Shown: piece by piece, positions 55,649-64,000 of the stretch
Layout: every line of letters starts with the position of its first letter
How positions within the stretch are numbered: position 1 is the stretch's first letter
NCBI RefSeq assembly: GCF_025751535.1
Contig: NZ_JAOWLC010000002.1
Span: 335,786-399,785, forward strand
DNA from: Lentibacter sp. XHP0401
GTDB lineage: Bacteria; Pseudomonadota; Alphaproteobacteria; Rhodobacterales; Rhodobacteraceae
DNA length: 64,000 bases
Direction: 5' to 3'
The notes under the pieces: model-generated
Database searches by the model: none
Told to the model about the DNA's origin: nothing
Seen by the model: only the letters and a program-made list of their open reading frames with translations
Translations under genes and position numbers: made by a program

Positions 55649-55707
55649 TGCTCGACGGATTTAGTCAAGAAAGCCCGCGCGCATTTTCAAGGAAGAGAAG
55701 TCACTAT

Positions 55708-56361
55708 ATGCCCGAGGTAATCTTTCCTGGCCCAGAGGGCCGTCTTGAAGGCCGCTATCACCCCCAACCGGAACGTGATGCCCCCATCGCGATCGTGCTT
55801 CATCCCCACCCGCAATTCGGCGGCACGATGAACAACAAGGTGGTCTACAACCTGCACTACGCCTTCTACAACATGGGCTTCACCGTTCTGCGGTTCAATT
55901 TCCGCGGCGTTGGCCGCTCGCAGGGCGAATATGATCAAGGCGTCGGTGAATTGTCCGATGCGGCCTCGGCCCTCGATTATTTGCAGTCGATGAACAACAA
56001 CTCCAAACACTGCTGGGTTGCAGGCTTCAGCTTCGGAGCGTGGATCGGCATGCAGCTTCTGATGCGCCGCCCCGAGATCACCGGCTTCATCTCGGTCAGC
56101 CCGCCCGCCAATATGTATGACTTTTCGTTCCTGGCGCCCTGCCCGTCTTCGGGCCTTGTGATCAACGGCACAGCCGACCGTGTCGCGCCACCTGCCGACA
56201 CCCGCACACTGGTGAGCAAACTGCATGAGCAAAAAGGCATCACCGTAACCCACGATGAGGTTGAAGGCGCCGGCCATTTCTTTGAGAACGATCACATGGA
56301 TACAATGGTCAATACGGTGCAAACCTACGTCAAACGCCGCCTCACGGAGAACTCCCGCTGA
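55708..56361 (+). CDS. Alpha/beta hydrolase
   Basis: A 217-residue hydrolase. The nucleophile elbow is GFSFGAW, HPHPQFGGTMNNKV forms the oxyanion side, the acid is in NGTADRVAPP and the His in GAGHFFEND. This short form (YqiA/COG2945 type) is common in alphaproteobacteria; its substrate is unknown. ATG 55708 after AGGAAGAG is used; the frame opens at 55648, inside the Irr-box region. It overlaps the next gene by 1 bp. Confidence 0.88.
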   Translation: MPEVIFPGPEGRLEGRYHPQPERDAPIAIVLHPHPQFGGTMNNKVVYNLHYAFYNMGFTVLRFNFRGVGRSQGEYDQGVGELSDAASALDYLQSMNNNSKHCWVAGFSFGAWIGMQLLMRRPEITGFISVSPPANMYDFSFLAPCPSSGLVINGTADRVAPPADTRTLVSKLHEQKGITVTHDEVEGAGHFFENDHMDTMVNTVQTYVKRRLTENSR

Positions 56362-56597
56362 TGTCAACGATGCAGGAAACCGCCTCGAAATTGGCGGATG
56401 ACACCATCAAAATCATGGAAAAATCAGGCGATGACCGGTTGCACTTCGAGGTTGCCGATCTCTTGGGGAAATCTTCGCAAACCCTCGAAGAGGCCTACCT
56501 GACCGAAGTGCGCGTGCGCATGGCCGGCAAAGCAGCCCGCGCCTTCCTGCTCAAAAAGGCCCAAAAATTGCTGGACGAGCAGAACCCGCAGGAATGA
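56361..56597 (+). CDS. Small conserved protein, 78 aa
   Basis: A 78-residue helical soluble protein (MSTMQETASKLADDTIKIME...), rich in Ala, Lys and Glu with no membrane segment or cysteine. Its ATG shares an A with the stop of the hydrolase (TGATG), and its stop overlaps the HD gene by 4 bp, so it is certainly translated with them. The family is not recognised. Confidence 0.75.
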   Translation: MSTMQETASKLADDTIKIMEKSGDDRLHFEVADLLGKSSQTLEEAYLTEVRVRMAGKAARAFLLKKAQKLLDEQNPQE

Positions 56598-57181
56598 ACA
56601 AGCGCCTCAATGCACAAATGGCCTTCCTCATGGAGGCCGACAAACTCAAGCAAATCATTCGCGGAACCACTCTTGCGAGCGGCGCGCGCTATGAGAATTC
56701 GGGGGAACACAGCTGGCACATCGCACTCTACGCGCTGGTTTTGGGGGAAGATGCCCCCGATAATGTGAACATCGACCGCGTGATCCGCATGCTCCTGCTG
56801 CATGACCTCGTCGAGATCGACGCAGGCGATGCGCCGATTTTTGGCAACCATGACGCCACTGAAATGGCCGAGAAGGAAACCGCCGCCGCCGACCGTATCT
56901 TCGGCCTGCTGCCGCCCGACCAAGCCACGAGCTTTCGCGCCCTCTGGGACGAGTTCGAAGCTGCCGAAACCCCCGACGCGCGCTTTGCAAAATCACTCGA
57001 CCGCTTCCAGCCGCCGAACCAGAACCTCGCTTCAGGCGGCGGATCATGGATCGAATATAATACGCAATTTGATCAGTTCGAAGCCCGCGTCGGCAACAAA
57101 ATCAAACGCGGCGCGCCCTGGCTTTGGGACTGGTTACAGCCCAAAGCAGCCGCCTGGTTTGAAACACGCGGAAAGCGATAG
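56594..57181 (+). CDS. HD-domain phosphohydrolase (YfbR-like 5'-nucleotidase candidate)
   Basis: A 195-residue HD protein. The metal ligands are His39 in SGEHSWHIA, His70 and Asp71 in LLLHDLVE, and a later Asp in FAKSLDRFQP. The pattern fits the HD_3/YfbR group, which removes 5'-phosphate from deoxynucleotides. It is the last gene of a three-gene operon with overlapping starts. Hairpin element C follows. Confidence 0.86.
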   Translation: MNKRLNAQMAFLMEADKLKQIIRGTTLASGARYENSGEHSWHIALYALVLGEDAPDNVNIDRVIRMLLLHDLVEIDAGDAPIFGNHDATEMAEKETAAADRIFGLLPPDQATSFRALWDEFEAAETPDARFAKSLDRFQPPNQNLASGGGSWIEYNTQFDQFEARVGNKIKRGAPWLWDWLQPKAAAWFETRGKR

Positions 57182-57190
57182 AGGCTTCGA

Positions 57191-57294
57191 ATTGCACTTC
57201 GTGCAATCCGATCTGTCGGGGGACCAGTCCCCCCGTTTCATAAGCCATAGGGCTTATGAAACCTCCCACTAGGATATTTGGAGCAATAAGAAAG
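57191..57294 (+). repeat. 3'-end hairpin element, copy C
   Basis: After the HD gene stop three hairpins are stacked: ATTGCAC-TTC-GTGCAAT (57191-57207), GGGGGAC-CA-GTCCCCC (57218-57233) and TTTCATAAGCC-ATAG-GGCTTATGAAA (57236-57261). Then comes the tail CCTCCCACTAGGATATTTGG and AGCAATAAGAAAG. The tail aligns with copies A and B; the hairpins differ. It is oriented with the upstream gene, and in reverse to the GNAT gene. Confidence 0.65.
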
Positions 57295-57296
57295 GG

Positions 57297-57884
57297 CTAG
57301 AGCCGCGGGATTTGCGGGGCGCTGCTTTCAGGTAAATGACCTGTCTCGCGCGGATCCGGCGAGACTTCGACGCAGCGTTTGTAGGGGATGAAACCCGAGC
57401 GGACATAAAACGGCAGCGCCTTGGGGTGATCGAGTGTGCAGGTGTGCACGAAGAGGCGCTTGATATCCTCGGCCCATGCCAGCGTCAGCGCCCTGTTCAT
57501 CAGCCAGCGCCCCGCGCCGCCTCCGACCTGATCTGCTGTCAGGCCAAAAAATGCCAGTTCACATTCATCTCCCGCGCGAAAATCCAGCTCCAGCATCCCT
57601 GCCTCGGACCCGCCGTTTTGCACAACATAAAGATGAACACGTGGATCAACCAGCACCGCGCGCAACACCTCATCCGTCAGCTCAAGACGGCTTGACCAGA
57701 GATAATCGCCCCCCACCTTTGCAAACAGATCGCGATAGCGCGCAAGATCAGGCCTGGTGATCCGCGCAAGCGAAAGCGCCGTCTCGGCCTCCGCACGCAA
57801 TTCGGGGCGCGCAAACATCTCCAGATAGGTCACAACCGAGGCGGTGTGCCCCGCAGGAACCTCATGATACCCGTCTTCAAGCAT
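57297..57884 (-). CDS. GNAT family N-acetyltransferase
   Basis: A 195-residue acetyltransferase. The acetyl-CoA-binding region is FFGLTADQVGGGAGRWLMNRALTLA (motif A, Q/G-x-x-G-x-A-like), with FVHTCTLDHPKALPFYVRSGF as motif B. The N-terminal 60 residues are less typical. It overlaps the mfd stop by 8 bp, downstream of mfd on the same strand. The substrate is unknown. Confidence 0.85.
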   Translation of the reverse strand: MLEDGYHEVPAGHTASVVTYLEMFARPELRAEAETALSLARITRPDLARYRDLFAKVGGDYLWSSRLELTDEVLRAVLVDPRVHLYVVQNGGSEAGMLELDFRAGDECELAFFGLTADQVGGGAGRWLMNRALTLAWAEDIKRLFVHTCTLDHPKALPFYVRSGFIPYKRCVEVSPDPRETGHLPESSAPQIPRL

Positions 57885-60800
57885 GTTTCGCCGCCTTTCT
57901 CGCCTTCTTCTCGTCCGCTACCTTCTGCGCCAGATCCCGCGCAATCGCAAAGGCACCTTTGATCTTGTCGCCGTCAGTCTTCCAGTCGCGGCGCACCACG
58001 ATCTTGTTGTCTTTGACCTTGGCCAGCCCCTTCTGGTCACGGATGAACTCGACGAGTCCTGCAGGGGATGCGAATTTGTCGTTGTGGAACTGCACCGTCG
58101 CGCCCTTGGGCCCGCCATCGAGCTTGGCAATCCCCGCCTTTTTGCACATCGCCTTGATGCGCACGACAAGCAGCAGCGTGTTCACTTCCCGCGGCAGGCT
58201 TCCGAAGCGGTCAATCAGTTCGGCGGCGAAGCCTTCCAGCTCGACTTTACCTTCCAGATTGCTGAGGCGGCGATACAATCCCAGACGCACGTCAAGGTCA
58301 GGCACATAATTTTCGGGTATCAGAACAGGCACACCAAGCCCGATCTGGGGCGACCAGTCGCCCTCTTCAAGGATGCCCTCTGCCTCACCCGCGCGGATCT
58401 TGGCAATCGCCTCTTCCAGCATCTGCTGGTAAAGCTCGTAGCCCACATCGCGCATCTGGCCGGACTGCTCCTCGCCCAGCAGGTTGCCCGCGCCGCGAAT
58501 GTCGAGATCCTGCGAGGCCAGCGTAAAGCCCGCGCCGAGCGTATCAAGCGAGCCAAGCACGCGCAGCCGCTTCTCTGCTGTCGCCGTCAAAGGCTTGCGC
58601 GGTTTGGTCGTCAGATAGGCATAGGCCCGCGTTTTGGAGCGGCCGACGCGCCCGCGTATCTGGTAAAGCTGTGCCAAGCCAAACATATCGGCGCGGTGAA
58701 TAACCATCGTGTTCGCGGTTGGAATATCGAGGCCGCTTTCCACAATTGTCGTCGCCAGCAGCACGTCATATTTACCGTCGTAAAAGGCGTTCATTCGGTC
58801 ATCGAGCTCGCCCGCCGCCATCTGCCCGTGTGCCACGATATAAGACACCTCAGGCACATGTGCCTTCAGGAAATCCTCGATCTCGGGCAAATCGGTGATG
58901 CGCGGCACCACATAAAAACTCTGGCCGCCGCGATAATGCTCGCGCAGCAAGGCCTCGCGGATCGTCACCCCGTCAAACTCGCTCACATAGGTTCTGATGG
59001 CGAGCCGGTCGACAGGCGGCGTGCCGATGATGCTCAGGTCACGCACCCCCGACAGGCTCAGCTGAAGCGTGCGCGGAATAGGTGTCGCCGTCAGCGTCAG
59101 CACATGCACATCCGAGCGCAACTGCTTGAGGCGCTCCTTGTGAGACACACCGAAATGCTGCTCTTCATCAATGATAAGCAGTCCCAAATCCTTGAAACGT
59201 ATGTCTTTTGCCAAAAGCGCGTGGGTTCCGATCACGATATCGACCGTGCCGTTCTTCATGCCTTCGCGCGTCAGCTTGGCGTCCTTGGCACTCACAAACC
59301 GTGAAAGCGTGCGCACTTGCAAAGGAAAGCCGCGAAAGCGCTCGGCAAAGCTTTTGTGGTGTTGGCGCGCCAGCAAGGTTGTCGGTGCAATCACCGCCAC
59401 CTGTGCACCTTGCATCGCCGCAATAAAGGCGGCGCGCATCGCCACTTCGGTTTTGCCGAAACCCACATCTCCACAGATCAGGCGGTCCATCGGCTGGCCG
59501 GAGCCAAGGTCCGTCAGCACATCCTCGATCGCGGAGAGCTGGTCATCGGTTTCCTGATAGGGAAAGCGCGTGGCAAACTCCTCCCAGGCGTGCGGCATCG
59601 GCTCCATAACAGGTGCACGGCGCAGCGCGCGCTCGGCCGCCACACGGATAAGCTTGTCTGCCATCTCGCGAATACGCGCCTTGAGCTTGGCCTTCTTCGC
59701 CTGCCATGCACCGCCGCCGAGGCGGTCAAGCAACCCTTCCTCGTGGCCATAGCGGCTGAGCAGTTCTATGTTTTCAACCGGCAGGTAAAGCGTTGTCTTT
59801 TCTGCATATTCCAGCTTGAGGCATTCATGTGCCGCGCCCAGAGCGGTGACAACTTCAAGCCCGTGATAGCGGCCAATTCCGTGATCGACATGAACGATCA
59901 GATCTCCCGGCGAGAGGCTCTGCGCTTCGGTCAGGAAGTTATCGGCCCTACGCTTTGTGCGGGGGGCGCGGATAAGCCTGTCGCCCAGAATGTCCTGTTC
60001 GGCAATCACCGTCAGATCAGGCGCTTCGAAGCCCTGTTCCAGCGGCCAGACAGCAAGGTGAAGCCCGCGCTTGCCGATGCGCGCGGCATCCTTCACCGTG
60101 ACGGCACCGCCAAGCCCCTCGTCTTCGAGCAGCCCTTCGATACGCTCGCGCGCGCCTTCGGAATAGCTTGCCAGAAGCACCGGCTTCTCGCTCATTTTCG
60201 CTTCAATATGGTCTTTCAGAACACTGAAAAGATTCACATTTTCCATCTGACGTTCAGGCGAAAAGTTGCGCCCGAGGCGCCCGCCCGCGTCAATTACGTT
60301 GGCCCCTGTGGGCTGCGGAAGCGCCACCAGTTGCAACGCACGGAACGCGCCTGTGGCCTTGATCCAAGCCGCCTCGTTCACGTAAAGCTGCTCCGCTGGC
60401 ACGGGCTTGTATACCGTGTCCATCTTGGAGCGCGCTGCAAGTGCGAGCTTGCGGGTCTCGTATTGGTCCTCGATGCTGATCCACCGCGCCTCGCGTTTGG
60501 CGGTCAGCCCCTCGTCAAAGCTAAGCGTGGCCTCCGGCACATAGTCAAAAATCGTCTCTAACCGCTCGTGAAAGAACGGTAGCCAATGCTCCATCCCCGC
60601 GTGCTTGCGCCCTGCCGAAACCGCCTCATAAAGCGGATCATCCGTGCCCGCCGCACCAAATTCGATACGGTAATTCTGGCGAAACCGCAGGATAGCCGCC
60701 TCATCGAGCAAGACTTCGGAAACAGGCGCAAGCTCGACACTGTTCATCGTCTCGGTGGTGCGCTGTGTGGACGGATCAAAGCGGCGCACGCCATCCAGCA

Positions 60801-61344
60801 CATCCCCGAAGAAATCAAGCCGCACAGGCCCGCCATCACCGGGAGGGAAGATATCGATAATCCCGCCGCGAATGGCATAATCACCGGGCTCCGTCACTGT
60901 CGGGCTTTGGGAGAACCCCATACGCACCAGGAAGTTACGCAAGGCTTCTTCATTCACCCGCTCGCCGACCGCGGCCTTGAACGCCGCCTCGCGCAGCACC
61001 TCACGCGCGGGGATATACTGCATCGCCGCACTCAGCGTGGTGAGCAGCACAAAAGGCTTGGGCATCTCATGCACAAGGCTCGCCAAAGTGGCCATCCGCG
61101 CGGCGGAAATATCAGGGTTGGGCGACACGCGATCAAATGGCAGACAGTCCCAGCCCGGGAAAGCAAACACCGGCATCTGCGGCGCAAAAAACCGCAGCGT
61201 GGCGCGCATAGCCTCCAGCCGCTTGTCATCCCGCGCAATGTGCAGAACCGCACCGGCCGTCTCCGCCTCGGCCAGCAAAAGCTTGCCGTCAAAGCCCTCA
61301 GGCGCACCGCTGACGGTGATATGGCGGGGGGCGGTCTTGATCAT
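57877..61344 (-). CDS. mfd: Transcription-repair coupling factor Mfd
   Basis: An 1155-residue DNA translocase that removes stalled RNA polymerase and recruits UvrA. An N-terminal UvrB-like region (about 1-440) is followed by the RNA-polymerase-interacting domain (SPGDLIVHVDHGIGRYHGLE). The ATPase has Walker A GDVGFGKTEVAMRAA, the DEEQHFG box, TATPIPRTL and the helicase motif ESGLDIPTAN...QIRGRVGRS. The C-terminal D7 domain carries LPREVNTLLLVVRIK. All motifs are intact. It lies 3 bp downstream of a membrane-protein gene. Confidence 0.97.
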   Translation of the reverse strand: MIKTAPRHITVSGAPEGFDGKLLLAEAETAGAVLHIARDDKRLEAMRATLRFFAPQMPVFAFPGWDCLPFDRVSPNPDISAARMATLASLVHEMPKPFVLLTTLSAAMQYIPAREVLREAAFKAAVGERVNEEALRNFLVRMGFSQSPTVTEPGDYAIRGGIIDIFPPGDGGPVRLDFFGDVLDGVRRFDPSTQRTTETMNSVELAPVSEVLLDEAAILRFRQNYRIEFGAAGTDDPLYEAVSAGRKHAGMEHWLPFFHERLETIFDYVPEATLSFDEGLTAKREARWISIEDQYETRKLALAARSKMDTVYKPVPAEQLYVNEAAWIKATGAFRALQLVALPQPTGANVIDAGGRLGRNFSPERQMENVNLFSVLKDHIEAKMSEKPVLLASYSEGARERIEGLLEDEGLGGAVTVKDAARIGKRGLHLAVWPLEQGFEAPDLTVIAEQDILGDRLIRAPRTKRRADNFLTEAQSLSPGDLIVHVDHGIGRYHGLEVVTALGAAHECLKLEYAEKTTLYLPVENIELLSRYGHEEGLLDRLGGGAWQAKKAKLKARIREMADKLIRVAAERALRRAPVMEPMPHAWEEFATRFPYQETDDQLSAIEDVLTDLGSGQPMDRLICGDVGFGKTEVAMRAAFIAAMQGAQVAVIAPTTLLARQHHKSFAERFRGFPLQVRTLSRFVSAKDAKLTREGMKNGTVDIVIGTHALLAKDIRFKDLGLLIIDEEQHFGVSHKERLKQLRSDVHVLTLTATPIPRTLQLSLSGVRDLSIIGTPPVDRLAIRTYVSEFDGVTIREALLREHYRGGQSFYVVPRITDLPEIEDFLKAHVPEVSYIVAHGQMAAGELDDRMNAFYDGKYDVLLATTIVESGLDIPTANTMVIHRADMFGLAQLYQIRGRVGRSKTRAYAYLTTKPRKPLTATAEKRLRVLGSLDTLGAGFTLASQDLDIRGAGNLLGEEQSGQMRDVGYELYQQMLEEAIAKIRAGEAEGILEEGDWSPQIGLGVPVLIPENYVPDLDVRLGLYRRLSNLEGKVELEGFAAELIDRFGSLPREVNTLLLVVRIKAMCKKAGIAKLDGGPKGATVQFHNDKFASPAGLVEFIRDQKGLAKVKDNKIVVRRDWKTDGDKIKGAFAIARDLAQKVADEKKARKAAKHA

Positions 61345-61347
61345 AGC

Positions 61348-61872
61348 CTAGCCAAACACGCCATAGGTGAGGTTCTGATACATGCCCCAAAGCGCCGTCA
61401 CAAAAATCGAGATCATCCCGATCACCTGTGTGATCATCCGTTGCCGCCCGAGCAGCTTGTAAAGCCGCGCGCCGCTGGCATCTTCCTCGCGGATCAGCCG
61501 CGCAGTCGATATCGACGCCGCCCCGACAAGCGACATTGGAAACGCCAGCAAAAACACCGCCTGAGCAAACTCGAATCGGTAAACAAAGCCCAGAAGCACC
61601 AGCATGGTAAGGAAAAAACACGCAAACCCCGAAAGCCACAGGCCCGATACATTGGCAATGTTGAGCAAGCGGTTGGTGTTGATCCGCACAATATCATGCA
61701 AGTCGGTGTCGTATTGGTCGGTTTCGCGCTGTGCACGCAGCACCATATCCCAAGGCACACCAAGCACCCAATGCGATGCTGTCGACCACATCACAGCCAG
61801 CGCAATCCAGAACCAAAGGTTGCTAAACGAGCGCATGTCAATTAGCTCGAATACGGTCGAATACCAGTCCAA
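61348..61872 (-). CDS. Conserved four-helix membrane protein upstream of mfd
   Basis: A 174-residue membrane protein with about four helices (residues 17-40, 80-105, 108-125 and 147-167). The cytoplasmic stretch RAQRETDQYDTDLHDIVRINTNRLL and RLIREEDASGARLYKLLGRQ is highly charged. It starts at a TTG (61872) or at ATG 61836 (MRSFSNLW); the choice is not clear. It precedes mfd with 3 bp between the genes. I know of no function. Confidence 0.75.
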   Translation of the reverse strand: MDWYSTVFELIDMRSFSNLWFWIALAVMWSTASHWVLGVPWDMVLRAQRETDQYDTDLHDIVRINTNRLLNIANVSGLWLSGFACFFLTMLVLLGFVYRFEFAQAVFLLAFPMSLVGAASISTARLIREEDASGARLYKLLGRQRMITQVIGMISIFVTALWGMYQNLTYGVFG

Positions 61873-61954
61873 GGCCCGCGCCCCTTACATTGTTTCGCCT
61901 CTCATAGCGCGCAGTTCAGGCAATTCCAACCTTGAGGTGGCGCAATTTACGTGA

Positions 61955-62983
<1,029 letters not shown>

Positions 62984-63102
62984 AACAGGCAGAATCACGC
63001 CAAACAGGCCAGTTTAGGGTGACAGACCCGCCCAAAGCGCGTATCGTCACAGGTAAGCTGGACATAACCAGCACCACATTCAGGCAATACGGCAGTAACA
63101 TC

Positions 63103-63663
63103 ATGAACAATATTTCTCGCAGAACTTTTGCGCTTGGAGCCCTTGCAGGCGCAGGCGTTCTTTCAGGGTGCGGCAACGGTGTCGGCTCCAACGGCGCCGC
63201 AGCCATCGACGCACGCGTCGACCAGACACTCAACTTCCTTTACAGCAAATACCCCGGAACACGCGGCCTCGCCGACAAATCGCTCGGTATGCTGGTCATG
63301 CCCCTCATCACCGAGGCAGGCTTCGGCTTTGGTGGCGGCTACGGGCGCGGCGCCCTCAGGGTCAACGACGTGACCGTTGATTACTACTCCGCCACCAAAG
63401 GCAGCTTCGGCCTCCAGATCGGCGCGCAGCAATACGCCCATGTGCTTTTCTTCATGACAGAAAACGCACTGATGAATTACCGCCGTTCAAGTGGCTGGGC
63501 CGCAGGGGCCGACGTCGAGTATGTCTTCCGCGATCAGGGCGAGAACATCCGCGCCGAAACAACCACCTCGACAGCCCCCGTGCTGGCGGTGATCTTCGGA
63601 CAAGCAGGCCTTCATGTCGGCGCAACTCTGGAAGGCGTGAAATACACACGCATCATTCCATAA
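63103..63663 (+). CDS. SYLF/YSC84-domain lipoprotein, Tat-type signal
   Basis: A 186-residue exported lipoprotein. MNNISRRTFALGALAGAGVLSGC combines a twin-arginine motif with a lipobox (LSGC), and Cys23 would be lipidated. The rest is the SYLF (YSC84-like) domain: KSLGMLVMPLITEAGFGFGGGYGRGAL, SFGLQIGAQQYAHVLFFMTE and AGADVEYVF, which binds lipids in other proteins. ATG 63103 is used; the frame opens at 63019. It is monocistronic, followed by a strong terminator. Confidence 0.88.
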   Translation: MNNISRRTFALGALAGAGVLSGCGNGVGSNGAAAIDARVDQTLNFLYSKYPGTRGLADKSLGMLVMPLITEAGFGFGGGYGRGALRVNDVTVDYYSATKGSFGLQIGAQQYAHVLFFMTENALMNYRRSSGWAAGADVEYVFRDQGENIRAETTTSTAPVLAVIFGQAGLHVGATLEGVKYTRIIP

Positions 63664-63711
63664 GGAACGTGGGCCGCGGGCGTTCTCCCTCCCGCAAGTG
63701 CCCTTAAGTCT

Positions 63712-63743
63712 CCCTCCCCAGATCATCGGGGAGGGCTTTTTTT
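63712..63743 (+). terminator. Rho-independent terminator of the SYLF lipoprotein gene
   Basis: Stem CCCTCCCC (63712-63719) / GGGGAGGG (63728-63735) is followed by C and seven T. Confidence 0.9.
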
Positions 63744-64000
63744 GGCGCGGCCCGTTTCATGCCTCGCTCGCTCTCATGCCCCCAAAAGCTCTATCCATCT
63801 GCAACCGGCCCTTCACGCTCTGTGCAGCGAAAGGCGGCTTTGAGCCCAAATTGACCGATGCTGCGACGTGTACCAACGTCCGGTCAGCAGAAGGCTCCAA
63901 AACGGGTCACGCAACGTCGGCCCAATGTATGTACCGGCTGCTGTTCGCAAATGATTTCTGGCATGTTCTCGGAAGTCGCTCATATGTATTCGGCCTGTTG
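63744..64000. other. Right-edge stretch without a supported gene
   Basis: These 257 bp hold only a 56-codon minus-strand frame (63983-63813) with no ribosome site and unconvincing composition. The stretch may be an interspersed noncoding repeat of the lineage or the start of a feature beyond the edge, but nothing can be shown from the window. Confidence 0.4.

Noticed and set aside
57883..60561. Two long plus-strand frames opposite mfd (473 and 414 codons)
   Set aside because: Mfd is complete with all motifs; these are mirror frames without signals.
63813..63983. 56-codon minus-strand frame near the right edge
   Set aside because: No ribosome site or recognisable family; may be part of an interspersed noncoding sequence. 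The flank is missing.

Overview
The window looks like a chromosome segment of an alphaproteobacterium of the order Rhodobacterales (Roseobacter-type family Rhodobacteraceae). This rests on a Mg-type HemB, a class II DAHP synthase, an opgG-opgI-opgH-opgC operon with the gene order described for Rhodobacter sphaeroides, a Rrf2/IscR-headed suf operon whose regulator lacks the usual cluster cysteines, and candidate Irr and Zur boxes of alphaproteobacterial type. It is mostly housekeeping sequence. No insertion sequence, prophage, CRISPR array, rRNA or integrase is visible.

Layout. 1-943: glutaryl-CoA dehydrogenase, cut by the left edge, divergent from a LysR regulator. 2057-4806: phoB, phoU and phoR without pst transporter genes, with a three-unit Pho box. 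4996-8316: a small unknown gene, gamma carbonic anhydrase, gmk, yicC and a PAS protein. 8420-13681: class II DAHP synthase, a GlxA-type regulator, an exported sugar dehydrogenase, and an ornithine decarboxylase behind a structured leader. 13822-19870: a branched-chain amino acid type ABC operon carrying two extra small genes. 19921-22565: a HerA-like ATPase, two candidate small RNAs and an IalB protein. 22622-27759: a dedicated ketoacyl synthase/ACP/LpxD set beside an L,D-transpeptidase and a divergent Tat-exported DUF882 protein.

27896-34086: amidase, two tiny paralogous genes, rlmN and aconitase. 34479-39299: periplasmic glucan synthesis and substitution (opgGIHC). 39307-43058: an SbcC/SbcD-like pair. 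43269-46103: a Zur-box COG0523 GTPase, tRNA-Arg(CCG) and a membrane-anchored spermidine synthase-like protein. 46100-55537: the suf operon, read right to left: iscR, a NifS-like desulfurase, sufB, two small membrane proteins, a pyruvyltransferase-like protein, sufC, sufD, two Yip1-like proteins, sufS. 55708-57181: hydrolase, a small protein and an HD phosphohydrolase. 57297-61872: GNAT, mfd and a membrane protein. 61988-63663: hemB and a SYLF-domain lipoprotein.

Themes are nutrient and metal sensing (Pho, Zur, Irr/IscR), envelope construction (LpxD/KAS/ACP, L,D-transpeptidase, DUF882, Opg) and Fe-S assembly. The observations most worth following are: a family of 3'-end hairpin elements with a common GGATATTT tail, present three times; two tandem terminator-ended transcript candidates with mutual 9-nt complementarity; the leader of the decarboxylase gene; the tiny gene pair after rlmN; the small opgI; and unannotated passengers inside the suf and liv operons. 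All calls come from reading the sequence; no database search was run.
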